The translations under genes and the position numbers were made by a program. Below, piece after piece: positions 1 to 8,345 of a DNA stretch of 64,000 nt (position 1 is the first letter of the stretch; every line of letters begins with the position of its first letter). Source of the DNA: Ga0077560 sp046330395 (GTDB lineage Bacteria > Actinomycetota > Thermoleophilia > Miltoncostaeales > Miltoncostaeaceae); the NCBI GenBank assembly GCA_046330395.1, contig JAXLSS010000019.1, positions 3,958-67,957 of the forward strand, read 5' to 3'. Under the pieces are notes generated by a model. That model saw only the letters and a list, made by a program, of their open reading frames with translations, made no database searches and was not told the origin of the DNA.

Positions 1-621
1 CAGGCCCTGGCCCACGCCCTTGTGGCACCGCGGCGCGGGTACCTGGTGGAGGCCATGGTGGAGGAGTTCCTGGGCGGCCTCGACACCGACGACGCCATCC
101 GCCTGATGGAGCGTCTGGCCGGCGTGGAGGAGTGCGGCACCGACGCCGTGCTGGCGTGCGCCGCGGTGCTGGACGGCCCGGTGGCCGAGCACGCCCGCGC
201 CCTCGTGGGTGCCGCCACGCCGCAGCGCCCGTGGGTGCGCGGGCTGATGGAGTCGCGCCCCGTGCGGGCCTGGATCACCAGCCTGGCGCAGGCGCCCGAC
301 CAGCAGGAGCTGGTGCTGGGCATCGCCCGGGAGGAGGGCCGCATGGCGCCGCTGGTGGTGCTGATCGACCACGCCGAGATGGGCGGCGCGGTGAAGGAGG
401 CGTTCTTCCTGCCCGACCTGGCCGAGCCCCGGGTGCACCGCGAGCTGCTGGAACCCATGCGCGAGTTCGGCCTGCCCTGCCGCACCATGCCGGTGCGCGC
501 GGCCACCGCGCTGCTGGCGGAGGCGCTGCACCGCACCGACCGGCTGGGCTGGGAGCTGCCCTCACAGGCCCACCAGCAGGTGCGTCAGCGCATCCGGCGC
601 TGGGTGCTCGACCGCATGTGA
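1..621 (+). CDS. Hypothetical protein, 5' end outside window
   Basis: The reading frame is open from the first base, so the gene starts upstream of the window; the first in-window start is GTG at 22 but nothing marks it as the true start. At least 199 residues are visible, rich in Ala, Arg, Glu and Leu, with alternating acidic and hydrophobic stretches that suggest an all-helical soluble protein. There is no signal peptide, membrane segment or catalytic motif that I recognise. It ends 102 bases before the next gene on the same strand. Function unknown; I am confident only that it is coding, from its length and codon bias. Confidence 0.6.
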   Translation, partial: QALAHALVAPRRGYLVEAMVEEFLGGLDTDDAIRLMERLAGVEECGTDAVLACAAVLDGPVAEHARALVGAATPQRPWVRGLMESRPVRAWITSLAQAPDQQELVLGIAREEGRMAPLVVLIDHAEMGGAVKEAFFLPDLAEPRVHRELLEPMREFGLPCRTMPVRAATALLAEALHRTDRLGWELPSQAHQQVRQRIRRWVLDRM

Positions 622-723
622 CCCGCGGCGCGTCCCCGCCCGGCCGCATCCCGGGGTGAGCGCGCGCATCCCGGGATCCCGGTCCCGCCGCGGCGGTCCG
701 GTGCCTGTGCGATACTTCTGTGT

Positions 724-975
724 ATGTCGACCGCCATTCCCGAGAAGATCATCGACGCCTTCAAGGTGCTCGATGGTGATCTGTCCTCGTCGCTGATCGA
801 GGCGCTCACCCCCGTGGCACCCGAGCTGGGCGACCGGGAGCAGGCCGTGCTCGAGCGGCTGGCCAACGGCATCGCCTCCAGCGCCAGCGCCGCGGAGCTC
901 AACGCGTTCGTCCGGCTGCTGCCGGTCACGGTCAGCCGTGCCGTGCAGCCGGTACTGGAGCCGGTGCTGGGCTAG
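724..975 (+). CDS. Small conserved-looking hypothetical protein (83 aa)
   Basis: An 83-residue acidic helical protein beginning MSTAIPEKIIDAF. It has no cysteines, no membrane segment and no recognisable motif. A GATACT hexamer lies about ten bases before the ATG and would give an almost leaderless transcript. Its stop codon TAG (973-975) lies on the palindrome CTAG at 972-975, which also holds the stop of the convergent PPK2 gene, so the two genes share their terminal four bases. Function unknown. Codon use is like the neighbours, which supports it being a real gene. Confidence 0.6.
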   Translation: MSTAIPEKIIDAFKVLDGDLSSSLIEALTPVAPELGDREQAVLERLANGIASSASAAELNAFVRLLPVTVSRAVQPVLEPVLG

Positions 976-1793
976 TCCTTCGCCCCGCCGGTGCGCAGCT
1001 CCGGCGGCGCATCCGCGGGCACGGGTGGTTCGGGGAGGTCCATTGCCTCCAGGGCGGACACCACCTCGCGCACGATCAGGGCGTCGCGCGCCCATTTGTG
1101 GTCGGCGGGCACCACGTGCCACGGCGCCGCCTTCGTGCCGGTGAGCTCGATGACGTCCTCGTATGCCCGCATGTAGTCGTCCCACTGGCCGCGTTTGCGC
1201 ATGTCGTCGGCGTTGAACTTCCAGCGCTTCTCCGGCGTCTGCACGCGTTCCCGCTGGCGCTGCAGCTGCTCGTCGGGCGAGATGTGCAGCATGAACTTGC
1301 AGATGGCGGTGCCGTTGGCCGCCAGCCGGGCCTCCCACTCGTTGATGGCCTCGTAGCGGGGCCGCCACACCGACTCGGGCACCAGGCCATCCACCCGCAC
1401 GATCAGCACGTCCTCGTAGTGCGAGCGGTTGAACACGGCGATGCGCCCGCGCTCGGGCAGCTCCGCGGTGACGCGCCACAGGAAGTCGTGCGCCAGCTCG
1501 GGCTTGGTGGGCACGCCGAACGCGTGCTGGTGGACGATCATGGGGTTGAGGCCCCCGAACAGCATGCGCACCACGCCGTCCTTGCCGGAGGCGTCCATCC
1601 CCTGCAACACCACCACGAGCGCCCGCTGACGCTCGGCGGCCAGGAACCCCTGCAGGGCGGCCAGTCGCTCCTGCCCGCGCGCCACGATGTCCGCGGCCTC
1701 CGCGCGGTCGCGGACGTCGAGGGTGTCGCCGGGGTCAACCTTTGCCAGCTTCACGCGGTCGCCGGGGCGGACGCGCACAGAATCCTTACCCAT
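972..1793 (-). CDS. ppk2: Polyphosphate:nucleotide phosphotransferase, PPK2 family
   Basis: A 273-residue cytosolic enzyme expected to move phosphate between polyphosphate and nucleoside mono- or diphosphates. A short N-terminal lead (MGKDSVRVRPGD) precedes the P-loop region with GMDASGKDG (about residues 60-70), followed by the family motifs NRSHYEDV and EKRWKFN. Length matches single-domain PPK2. The start is placed at ATG 1793; an upstream in-frame extension looks non-coding. The exact class (AMP- or ADP-preferring) cannot be read from sequence alone. PPK1 lies 34 kb away, so the genome has both the polyphosphate-making and polyphosphate-using types. Confidence 0.9.
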   Translation of the reverse strand: MGKDSVRVRPGDRVKLAKVDPGDTLDVRDRAEAADIVARGQERLAALQGFLAAERQRALVVVLQGMDASGKDGVVRMLFGGLNPMIVHQHAFGVPTKPELAHDFLWRVTAELPERGRIAVFNRSHYEDVLIVRVDGLVPESVWRPRYEAINEWEARLAANGTAICKFMLHISPDEQLQRQRERVQTPEKRWKFNADDMRKRGQWDDYMRAYEDVIELTGTKAAPWHVVPADHKWARDALIVREVVSALEAMDLPEPPVPADAPPELRTGGAKD

Positions 1794-1855
1794 GCCCGGA
1801 ATCCTACGGGCACCGCGATGGTTGCGCGGGCGGGCACCGCCGGTACGGTGCGGGG

Positions 1856-3040
1856 ATGACCCATCACATGCGCGCACTGTTCATCAGCGGCACCGCCGCC
1901 GTCACGCTGGGCGTGGGGATCGGCTGCGGCGTCGGCGCCTCCTCGCCCCCCACCCGCCCGTCCACCACCGCCACCGAGACCGCCCGGGCCCCCTTCCGCC
2001 TGGTCGGCGTGGCCAAGGGACTGGGCGACGCCCTGTTCGCCACGTCCGCCCCCGGCCAGCCCGGCCTGTACGTGGTGCAGCAGTCCGGCAGGGTGCTGCA
2101 CCTGGTCAACGGGCGTGTCACCGGGACGTTCCTGGACGTGCACGACCGCATCACCACCGGCGGCGAGCGCGGGTTGCTGGGTCTGGCCTTCCACCCAGAC
2201 TACGCCCAGAACGGGCGGCTGTTCGTGGACTACACCGACAGCCAGGGCAACACCCGGGTGGTGCAGTTCACCGCCAGCGGCGACCGCCAGCGCGTGGACA
2301 CCTCCACCGCCAAGCAGATCCTGGAGGTGGACCAGCCGTACGAGAATCACAACGGCGGCATGCTGGCCTTCGGTCCCGACGGCATGCTGTACATCGGCCT
2401 TGGCGACGGCGGCAGCGGCGGGGATCCGCAGCACCGCGCCCAGGACCTCGGCACGCTGCTGGGCAAGATCCTGCGCATCGACGTGGACCACGGCGACCCG
2501 TACGCCATCCCCGCCGACAACCCGTTCCGCAGCACCTCCGGCGCCCGGCCCGAGATCTGGTTCTACGGTCTGCGCAACCCGTGGCGCTTCTCGTTCGACC
2601 GTGCCACCGGCGACATGTGGATCGGCGATGTGGGTCAGAACGCCATCGAGGAGGTGGACCGCGCGCCGGCCGGACAGGGCGGCCTCAACTTCGGCTGGAG
2701 CGCCTGGGAGGGCCGCAGCCGGTTCGGCAACCCGCAGCGCCCCGGCAGCACGGTGACCATGCCGGTGTTCCAGTACCTGCACCGCAACGGCGGCGTGTCG
2801 GTGACCGGCGGGTACGTGTACCGCGGCGCCAAGGTGCCCGCCCTGAAGGGCCGTTACCTGGTGGCCGACTGGGCCAACGGGCACGTGTGGAGCATCCGCG
2901 CCGGCGCCAAGCCCGGGGACGTGCGCGACATCACCCGCCGCCTGGGCGTGCGGCTGCACGGGGTCACCTCGTTCGCCGAGGGGGCCGGGGGCGAGGTGTA
3001 CGTGATCGCCAACCAGGCGCTGTACCGCTTCTCCCGGTAG
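1856..3040 (+). CDS. PQQ-dependent sugar dehydrogenase (soluble glucose dehydrogenase / YliI family), exported
   Basis: A 394-residue beta-propeller oxidoreductase that should oxidise sugars outside the membrane using PQQ. Family blocks in order: GERGLLGLAFHPDY, ENHNGGMLAFGPDG, GLGDGGSGGDP, GLRNPWRFSFD, GDVGQNAIEEV and NFGWSAWEG. The N-terminus has a hydrophobic segment ending GVGIGC, which could be an atypical lipobox, followed by a Ser/Thr/Pro-rich linker. ATG 1856 is chosen because it directly precedes the signal segment. TACGGT lies eight bases upstream and could be the -10 of a nearly leaderless transcript. No PQQ synthesis gene is visible, so the native cofactor remains an inference. 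Confidence 0.85.
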   Translation: MTHHMRALFISGTAAVTLGVGIGCGVGASSPPTRPSTTATETARAPFRLVGVAKGLGDALFATSAPGQPGLYVVQQSGRVLHLVNGRVTGTFLDVHDRITTGGERGLLGLAFHPDYAQNGRLFVDYTDSQGNTRVVQFTASGDRQRVDTSTAKQILEVDQPYENHNGGMLAFGPDGMLYIGLGDGGSGGDPQHRAQDLGTLLGKILRIDVDHGDPYAIPADNPFRSTSGARPEIWFYGLRNPWRFSFDRATGDMWIGDVGQNAIEEVDRAPAGQGGLNFGWSAWEGRSRFGNPQRPGSTVTMPVFQYLHRNGGVSVTGGYVYRGAKVPALKGRYLVADWANGHVWSIRAGAKPGDVRDITRRLGVRLHGVTSFAEGAGGEVYVIANQALYRFSR

Positions 3041-3050
3041 CCTCGGGGGC

Positions 3051-3827
3051 ATGTCCGAATCCGAATCCGAGGGCACGCGCCCGTCCCAGGGCTGGGGCGT
3101 CGTGCACCTGTTCCTGCGCACCATCCGCGGCGGCCCGGCCGAGCCGGTGCTGCGCGCCGTCGAGGCCTTCACCGCCACCGACCCCAACCAGGTCATCGCC
3201 TTCAGCGTGCTGGGCGGGGGCGCCGACGTGGGCCTCCTGGCCCTCGGCCCCGACCTCGACCAGCTGGACGTGTTCACCAAGGCCGTGCTGGACGGCCCCG
3301 TGGACTGCGTCGACTCGTTCGTGTCGCTGACCGAGCTGTCGGAGTACACCACCACGGAGGACGACGAGCGGGCCCGCCTGCAGGCGGAGGGCGCCGAGGA
3401 CATCGAGGCGGCCCTGGTGCAGTGGAACGCACGCATGGCCGAGTACCGCAAGCACCGCCTGTACCCGCGGCTGCCGCAGCGCAAATGCATCTGCTTCTAC
3501 CCCATGGCCAAGACCCGCATCCCGGGCGCCAACTGGTACGCCCTGGACTTCGCAGAGCGCAAGCGCCTGATGCTCGGCCACGGCACCACAGGACGCTCCT
3601 ACCAGGGGCGCGTGCTGCAGCTCATCACCGGGTGCACGGGCCTCGACGACTGGGAGTGGGGCGTCACGCTGCTGGCGGACGACCCCGTGAGCATCAAGGA
3701 CATCGTGTACGAGATGCGCTTCGACGAGGTGAGCGCCCTGTACGGCGAGTTCGGTCAGTTCTGGACCGGCTTGGTGATGGACCCCGCGTCGGCCCTCACT
3801 CGGGCCGGTCTGACACAAGGAGACTGA
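3051..3827 (+). CDS. chdC: Coproheme decarboxylase ChdC (HemQ), chlorite dismutase fold
   Basis: A 258-residue enzyme of the coproporphyrin-dependent haem route, converting coproheme III to haem b. The C-terminal half carries the family blocks KCICFYPMAKTR, NWYALDF, LMLGHGTTGRSY (proximal haem His near residue 177) and a closing FGQFWTGL. The N-terminal half is the looser dimer-forming ferredoxin-like repeat with an acidic stretch. Length and motif order fit actinobacterial HemQ rather than true chlorite dismutase. TAGCCT, overlapping the previous gene's stop, lies seven bases before the ATG. It may share a transcript with the sugar dehydrogenase upstream and the alcohol dehydrogenase downstream. 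Confidence 0.88.
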   Translation: MSESESEGTRPSQGWGVVHLFLRTIRGGPAEPVLRAVEAFTATDPNQVIAFSVLGGGADVGLLALGPDLDQLDVFTKAVLDGPVDCVDSFVSLTELSEYTTTEDDERARLQAEGAEDIEAALVQWNARMAEYRKHRLYPRLPQRKCICFYPMAKTRIPGANWYALDFAERKRLMLGHGTTGRSYQGRVLQLITGCTGLDDWEWGVTLLADDPVSIKDIVYEMRFDEVSALYGEFGQFWTGLVMDPASALTRAGLTQGD

Positions 3828-3834
3828 CCCCCAC

Positions 3835-4926
3835 GTGCGTGCACTCACCTTTCAGGGCAACGGCCGCGTGTCGGTGGAGACCGTGGCCGACCCGGAGATC
3901 ATGGCGCCCACCGACGCCATCGTCCGCATCACCATGGCCGCCATCTGCGGCTCCGACCTGCACGTCCTGCACGCCGGCGAGGCGTTCGGGTTCGGGCAGG
4001 GCGCCCGCCTGGGCCACGAGTTCCTCGGCACCGTCGAGGCGGTGGGCGCGGACGTGCGCAACTTCCGGCCCGGCGACCGGGTGCTGGTGGGCGTGGGGGT
4101 CACCTGCGGCCAGTGCATGTGGTGCCGCGAGGGCCTGAAGGCCAGCTGCGAGCGCATGTCGATGTTCGGCTGGGCGCCCCGGCTGTGGCAGCACGGCGGC
4201 GACGTGCAGGGCGGGCAGTCGGAGTACGCGCGGGTGCCGCTGGCCGACGGCGTGCTGGTGGCGCTGCCCGAGGCGCTCGCGGGCACCGAGCACGAGCGCA
4301 CGGTGCTGCCGCTGATCGACGTGATGTCCACGGCAATGCACGGCCTGGTGAGCGGACGCCTGGCCGGCGGCGACGACGTGGTGGTGATCGGCGACGGCGC
4401 GGTGGGCCAGTCGGCCGTGCACGTGGCCCGCGCCATGGGCGCCGACCAGATCGTGTGCCTGGGGCACCACCCCGATCGCCTGTCCATGGCCACGGCGCTG
4501 GGCGCCACGGTGGTGAGCGCCGAGCGCGACCCCGAGGCCATCCGCGAGCTGGTGCGCGGCGCCACCGGGCAGCAGGGCGCCCGCGTGGTGGTGGACACGG
4601 TGTCCAACACGCAGTCGATGGAGGCCGCGTTCGCGTCGGTGCGGTCCGGCGGCGCCATCGCCTGCCTGGGGATGGACCACTTCATGGGCAAGGTGCCGGG
4701 CATGAACTGGTACGACCAGTTCGTGCGCAACATCACCGTCACGGGCGGCCTGGTGCCGGGCAACCTGTACCTCCCGCGGCTGCTGGAGTTCGCGCAGTCG
4801 GGCGCCGTCGAGCCCAGCCCCATGCTCACCAACACGCTGCCGCTGGAGGACGCGGCCGAGGGCTACCGCCTGATGGCCGAACGCGCGAACGGCGTGGTGA
4901 AGGTGGCCGTCGCCACCACGGCCTGA
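3835..4926 (+). CDS. Zinc-dependent alcohol dehydrogenase family protein
   Basis: A 363-residue medium-chain dehydrogenase. It has the GroES-like domain with catalytic zinc ligands (ICGSDLH, GHEFLGTVEAVG), the structural zinc lobe (CGQCMWCREGLKASC), and then a Rossmann domain with the dinucleotide site VVVIGDGAVGQS. The GTG start at 3835 lies seven bases after the chdC stop, and an AAGGAG Shine-Dalgarno sits inside the end of chdC, so the two are probably co-transcribed. Substrate is not predictable. It resembles the isopropanol/threonine dehydrogenase branch, as does the second copy at 62670-63743. Confidence 0.85.
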   Translation: MRALTFQGNGRVSVETVADPEIMAPTDAIVRITMAAICGSDLHVLHAGEAFGFGQGARLGHEFLGTVEAVGADVRNFRPGDRVLVGVGVTCGQCMWCREGLKASCERMSMFGWAPRLWQHGGDVQGGQSEYARVPLADGVLVALPEALAGTEHERTVLPLIDVMSTAMHGLVSGRLAGGDDVVVIGDGAVGQSAVHVARAMGADQIVCLGHHPDRLSMATALGATVVSAERDPEAIRELVRGATGQQGARVVVDTVSNTQSMEAAFASVRSGGAIACLGMDHFMGKVPGMNWYDQFVRNITVTGGLVPGNLYLPRLLEFAQSGAVEPSPMLTNTLPLEDAAEGYRLMAERANGVVKVAVATTA

Positions 4927-4933
4927 CCCGCCG

Positions 4934-6361
4934 ATGACCCCCGTCCCCCCATCGCTGGCGCAGCGCCTGGCCGAGGCCGGCCAGGACCACCTGGTGGCCG
5001 CCGTGGAGGCGCTGCCCGACCCCGCGGGGGCCCGGCTGCTGCGGCAGGTGGCCGACCTGGACCTGGGCCTGGTGGCCGACCTGGTGGAGCGGTTCGTGCG
5101 GGGCGAGGCCCCGCACGAGCATGCGCTGGGCCGCATCGACCCGCCGGATGCGGTGCCGCTGCCCGCCGACGACGAGGGCCGGGCCCGCGACGACGCGGCG
5201 CGGGACGTGGGCGAGGAGGCCCTGCGCGCCGGGCGGGTCGCGCTGGTGCTGCTGGCCGGCGGGCAGGGCACGCGGCTGGGCTTCGACGGCCCCAAGGGCG
5301 ACTTCCCGTTCGGCCCGGTGTCGGGGCGCACGCTGTTCGCCCACCACGCCGCCAAGGTGGCCGCCATGCGGGCCCGGTACGGGGCGGCGCTGCCGTGGTA
5401 CATCCTCACCTCGCCGGCCAACGACGCCGACACCCGCGCCGCCTTCGCCCGCGCCGGCTGGTTCGGCCTGCCGGAGGGGTCGGTGCGGTTCGTGGTGCAG
5501 GGCACCCTCCCCGCGGTGTCCCTGGACACCGGGCGGGTGCTGCTGGAGGCCCCCGACCGGCTGGCGCTGTCGCCGGACGGCCACGGCGGGCTGCTGATGG
5601 CCCTGCGCCGCGCCGGGGCGCTGGACGAGATGGCGGCGGCGGGCATCACCACCTTCTTCACCTTCCAGGTGGACAACCCGCTGATCCATGTGGCCGACCC
5701 GGTGTTCCTGGGCCATCACATGGGCGCCGGTGCCGACATGTCCAACCTGGCGGTGCGCAAGCGCCACGCGGACGAGCGCGTGGGGGTGATCGCCCGGGTG
5801 GATGGCCGCACCGGGGTGGTGGAGTACTCGGACCTGCCCGACGACCTGTCGGCGGCCACCGACGACGACGGCGGCCTGCTGCTGTGGGCGGGCAACGTTG
5901 CCACGCACTGCATCGAGGTGGCCTTCGCCTGGGAGCTCACCGAGGGCGGCACGCGGCTGCCGTTCCATCGCGCGGTGAAGCGGGTGCCGCACGTGGATGC
6001 CGACGGGCGGGCGGTGGACCCCGAGGAGCCCAACGCGGTGAAGTTCGAGACGTTCATCTTCGACGCGCTCGCCTTCGCCGAGGCGTCGATGACGGTGGAG
6101 ATCGACCGCGCCCAGCAGTTCAGCCCCATCAAGAACGCCGACGGCCAGGACTCGCCGGAGACCTGCCACCGCGACTGCGTGCGCCTGTGGGCCGGCTGGC
6201 TGGAGGCGGCCGGGATCCCGGTGCCGGCCGGCGATGACGGGGAGCCGGTGGATGTGGAGGTGGACCCCCGCCTGGCGCTGGACGCGGGGCAGCTGGCCGC
6301 CCGCGTGGACCCGGACCTGCGCGTGACCGGCCCGGTGTTCCTCACCGTGGACGGGCCGTAA
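4934..6361 (+). CDS. UDP-sugar pyrophosphorylase of the eukaryotic UDPGP/UAP1 family
   Basis: A 475-residue nucleotidyltransferase that should make a UDP-sugar from UTP and a sugar 1-phosphate. The nucleotide-binding loop is LLAGGQGTRLGFDGPKG, followed by the family blocks TFFTFQVDNPLIHVADP (uridine and sugar site), LAVRKRHADERVG and NAVKFETFIFD with QFSPIKN. This layout matches UDP-N-acetylhexosamine pyrophosphorylases of the AGX1/UAP1 type rather than bacterial GlmU or GalU. Start ATG 4934 is eight bases after the previous stop, suggesting an operon. The preferred sugar (GlcNAc, GalNAc or glucose) is not certain. Confidence 0.82.
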   Translation: MTPVPPSLAQRLAEAGQDHLVAAVEALPDPAGARLLRQVADLDLGLVADLVERFVRGEAPHEHALGRIDPPDAVPLPADDEGRARDDAARDVGEEALRAGRVALVLLAGGQGTRLGFDGPKGDFPFGPVSGRTLFAHHAAKVAAMRARYGAALPWYILTSPANDADTRAAFARAGWFGLPEGSVRFVVQGTLPAVSLDTGRVLLEAPDRLALSPDGHGGLLMALRRAGALDEMAAAGITTFFTFQVDNPLIHVADPVFLGHHMGAGADMSNLAVRKRHADERVGVIARVDGRTGVVEYSDLPDDLSAATDDDGGLLLWAGNVATHCIEVAFAWELTEGGTRLPFHRAVKRVPHVDADGRAVDPEEPNAVKFETFIFDALAFAEASMTVEIDRAQQFSPIKNADGQDSPETCHRDCVRLWAGWLEAAGIPVPAGDDGEPVDVEVDPRLALDAGQLAARVDPDLRVTGPVFLTVDGP

Positions 6362-6386
6362 GCGCAGCCGGGGCGCACGCGCTCCG

Positions 6387-6524
6387 AATGCGCCCATGCA
6401 CTGAGCGGAGCGCAGTTCAGATCGCGGCTCGGCGCTTCGGGCTTCTCATAAACGGCCGCATGCGCCCGGTCTCAATGCGCCCATGCACTGCACGGGGCGC
6501 CTTTCTCGTTGTGGCTCGGCGCCC
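6387..6524. repeat. Interspersed repeat pair, locus A (between convergent genes)
   Basis: Two imperfect copies of an approximately 50-bp unit begin at 6387 and 6474. Each opens with AATGCGCCCATGCACTG and closes near GGCTCGGCGC. The second copy can fold as GGGCGCC (6495-6501) against GGCGCCC (6518-6524), ending two bases from the ispH stop. A spacer motif CGCATGCG is self-complementary. A related pair lies at 28798-28918 in the same context, between two convergent genes. It may serve as a bidirectional terminator; the family is not one I recognise. Confidence 0.6.
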
Positions 6525-6525
6525 T

Positions 6526-7464
6526 TTAGGGCCGGACCTCGCGGGGGAGGGCGAACACCACGCCCTCGGCGCTGGGCGCCTCGGCACCGATGCGCAGGTA
6601 GCCCATGTCGGCCAGCATCTCGGCCACCTCGCGCACCAGCACCTCCGGGGCCGACGCGCCGGCGGTGAGCGCCACGCGGCGCTTGCCCTCCAGCCAGGCG
6701 GGGTCGACCGCCGCGGCGTTCTCGATGAGGTGGGCCTCGGCCCCCGAGGCCGCGCCCACCTCCACCATGCGGTTGGAGTTGGAGCTGTTCTGCGAGCCCA
6801 CCACCAGCACCAGGTCGGCGCCGTCGGCCACCGCCGACTTCACCGCGTCCTGCCGGTTCTGGGTGGCGTAACAGATGTCGCCCTTCGGCGGCACCTGCAA
6901 CGCGGGGAAGCGCTCACGCAGGATGCGCACGATCTCGGCGGTGTCATCCAGCGACAGCGTGGTCTGGGTGGTGAGGGCGATGCGCTCGGGGTCGGGCACC
7001 TCCACCGTGCGCGCCTGCTGGGTGTCCTCCACCACGATCACCTGCTCGGCGGCCTCGCCCCGGGTGCCGATGACCTCGTCGTGGTCGGCGTGGCCCACCA
7101 GCAGCACGGTGGCGCCCCGCTGCGCATAGCGCCGCACCTCGGCGTGCACCTTGCTCACCAGCGGGCAGGTGGCGTCGATCACCCGCAGGCCCCGGTCGCG
7201 GCAGTTGGCGTACACGTCGGGCGCCACGCCGTGTGCGGAGAGAATGATGGTGGCGCCCTCGGGCACCTCCAGCTCGGTGGGCACGAACACCGCGCCGCTT
7301 GCGGCCAGGGTGTCCACCACGTGGCGGTTGTGCACGATCTCGCCGCGCACGTACACGGGCGCGCCCAGCTCCTGCAGGGCACGCTCCACGGTCTCGATTG
7401 CCCGGTCCACCCCTGCGCAGTACCCGCGCGGGGCCACCAGATCCAGGGCGGCGGTGTCGGTCAT
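6526..7464 (-). CDS. ispH: 4-hydroxy-3-methylbut-2-enyl diphosphate reductase (LytB)
   Basis: A 312-residue iron-sulfur enzyme for the last step of the MEP pathway, giving IPP and DMAPP. The three cluster cysteines are in APRGYCAGVDRAIE, DATCPLVSKVH and ICYATQNRQ. The substrate-site histidines are in VHNRHVV and GHADHDEVIG, and the phosphate-binding block is SQNSSNSNRMVEV. The length is typical. ATG 7464 is the only start before the conserved N-terminus. The gene is convergent with the UDP-sugar pyrophosphorylase, with the repeat pair in between. ispE, also of this pathway, is at 40961-41791. Confidence 0.95.
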   Translation of the reverse strand: MTDTAALDLVAPRGYCAGVDRAIETVERALQELGAPVYVRGEIVHNRHVVDTLAASGAVFVPTELEVPEGATIILSAHGVAPDVYANCRDRGLRVIDATCPLVSKVHAEVRRYAQRGATVLLVGHADHDEVIGTRGEAAEQVIVVEDTQQARTVEVPDPERIALTTQTTLSLDDTAEIVRILRERFPALQVPPKGDICYATQNRQDAVKSAVADGADLVLVVGSQNSSNSNRMVEVGAASGAEAHLIENAAAVDPAWLEGKRRVALTAGASAPEVLVREVAEMLADMGYLRIGAEAPSAEGVVFALPREVRP

Positions 7465-7517
7465 CCCGCTGCAGGGTAGCGGACCCGCGCGCCCCGGCGA
7501 CCTGCCAGCATGGCGCG

Positions 7518-8309
7518 GTGACCAACCCGCCCACGCACCTGCTGGGGGTGGCGGTGCGCGCCGCGCGCGCCGCCGCCGCCGAGCTGCTACCGCGCTTCGG
7601 CGGGCCCGCCCACGGCGTGGACACCAAGAGCACGTCCACGGACATGGTCAGCGACGCCGACCGGGCCGCCGAGCGGGCCATCATGGACGTGCTGGCCGCC
7701 GAGCGCCCCCACGACGGGGTGCTGGGCGAGGAGGGCACATCCCACGAGGGCACCACCGGCGTGCGGTGGATCGTGGACCCCCTGGACGGCACCACCAACT
7801 TCCTGTGGGGCATCCCGCAATGGGCCGTCAGCGTGGCCGCGCACGACGCCGACGGACCGCTGGTGGGGGTGGTGCTGGACGCCTGCCGCGAGGAGTGCTT
7901 CACGGCCGCGCGCGGTCACGGGGCCTGGCTTGGGGAGCGCCGCCTGCACGTCAACCGGCCCGCCGGCCTGGATCAGGCCCTGATCGGCACCGGCTTCAAC
8001 TACCGGCCGGACGAGCGTGCCCGCCAGGCCGCGCGCCTGTGCGAGGTGATGCCGCGGGTGCGCGACATCCGCCGCGGCGGGGCCGCGGCGCTGGACATGG
8101 CGTGGCTGGCGGCCGGCCGGCTGGACGGCTTCCTGGAGCGGGGCGTGGAGGTGTGGGACTGGGCCGCCGGGCTGGCGTTGGTGCAGGAGGCGGGCGGAGC
8201 CTGGCAAGTGCTGGATCCCACCGCGGAACGGCCCGGCGGCGTGGCCGCGGCGCACCCCGACCTGCTGGGCCCCCTCATCGACCTCTTCGAGGTGACCGGC
8301 GGGGAGTGA
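7518..8309 (+). CDS. Inositol monophosphatase family protein
   Basis: A 263-residue Mg-dependent phosphatase fold. The metal-binding motifs are GEEG, WIVDPLDGTTNF (motif A, with the ligand aspartates) and WDWAAG (motif B). GTG 7518 is taken as the start because the following residues (TNPPTHLLGVAVRAA) match the usual first helix. Family members dephosphorylate inositol-, histidinol- or fructose-phosphates, or PAP, and the sequence does not decide between them. The gene is divergent from ispH and convergent with lpdA, sharing a strong hairpin with the latter. Confidence 0.85.
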   Translation: MTNPPTHLLGVAVRAARAAAAELLPRFGGPAHGVDTKSTSTDMVSDADRAAERAIMDVLAAERPHDGVLGEEGTSHEGTTGVRWIVDPLDGTTNFLWGIPQWAVSVAAHDADGPLVGVVLDACREECFTAARGHGAWLGERRLHVNRPAGLDQALIGTGFNYRPDERARQAARLCEVMPRVRDIRRGGAAALDMAWLAAGRLDGFLERGVEVWDWAAGLALVQEAGGAWQVLDPTAERPGGVAAAHPDLLGPLIDLFEVTGGE

Positions 8310-8337
8310 CGGTCCCGGGGCGCGCACCCCGGGACCG
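8310..8337. terminator. Bidirectional hairpin between the IMPase gene and lpdA
   Basis: A perfect 11-bp stem: CGGTCCCGGGG (8310-8320), loop CGCGCA, and CCCCGGGACCG (8327-8337). It fills the 36-bp gap between two convergent genes, starting directly after the TGA of the first. It has no U-tract, which is usual for high-G+C actinobacterial terminators. Confidence 0.75.
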
Positions 8338-8345
8338 CCGTGCGT

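Noticed and set aside
6388..7479. Long open frame antisense to ispH beginning in the repeat region
   Set aside because: It is a GC-rich shadow: IspH on the other strand has every family motif, while this frame has low-complexity His/Gly/Ala content and no ribosome site. Similar antisense frames over other genes were also discarded.
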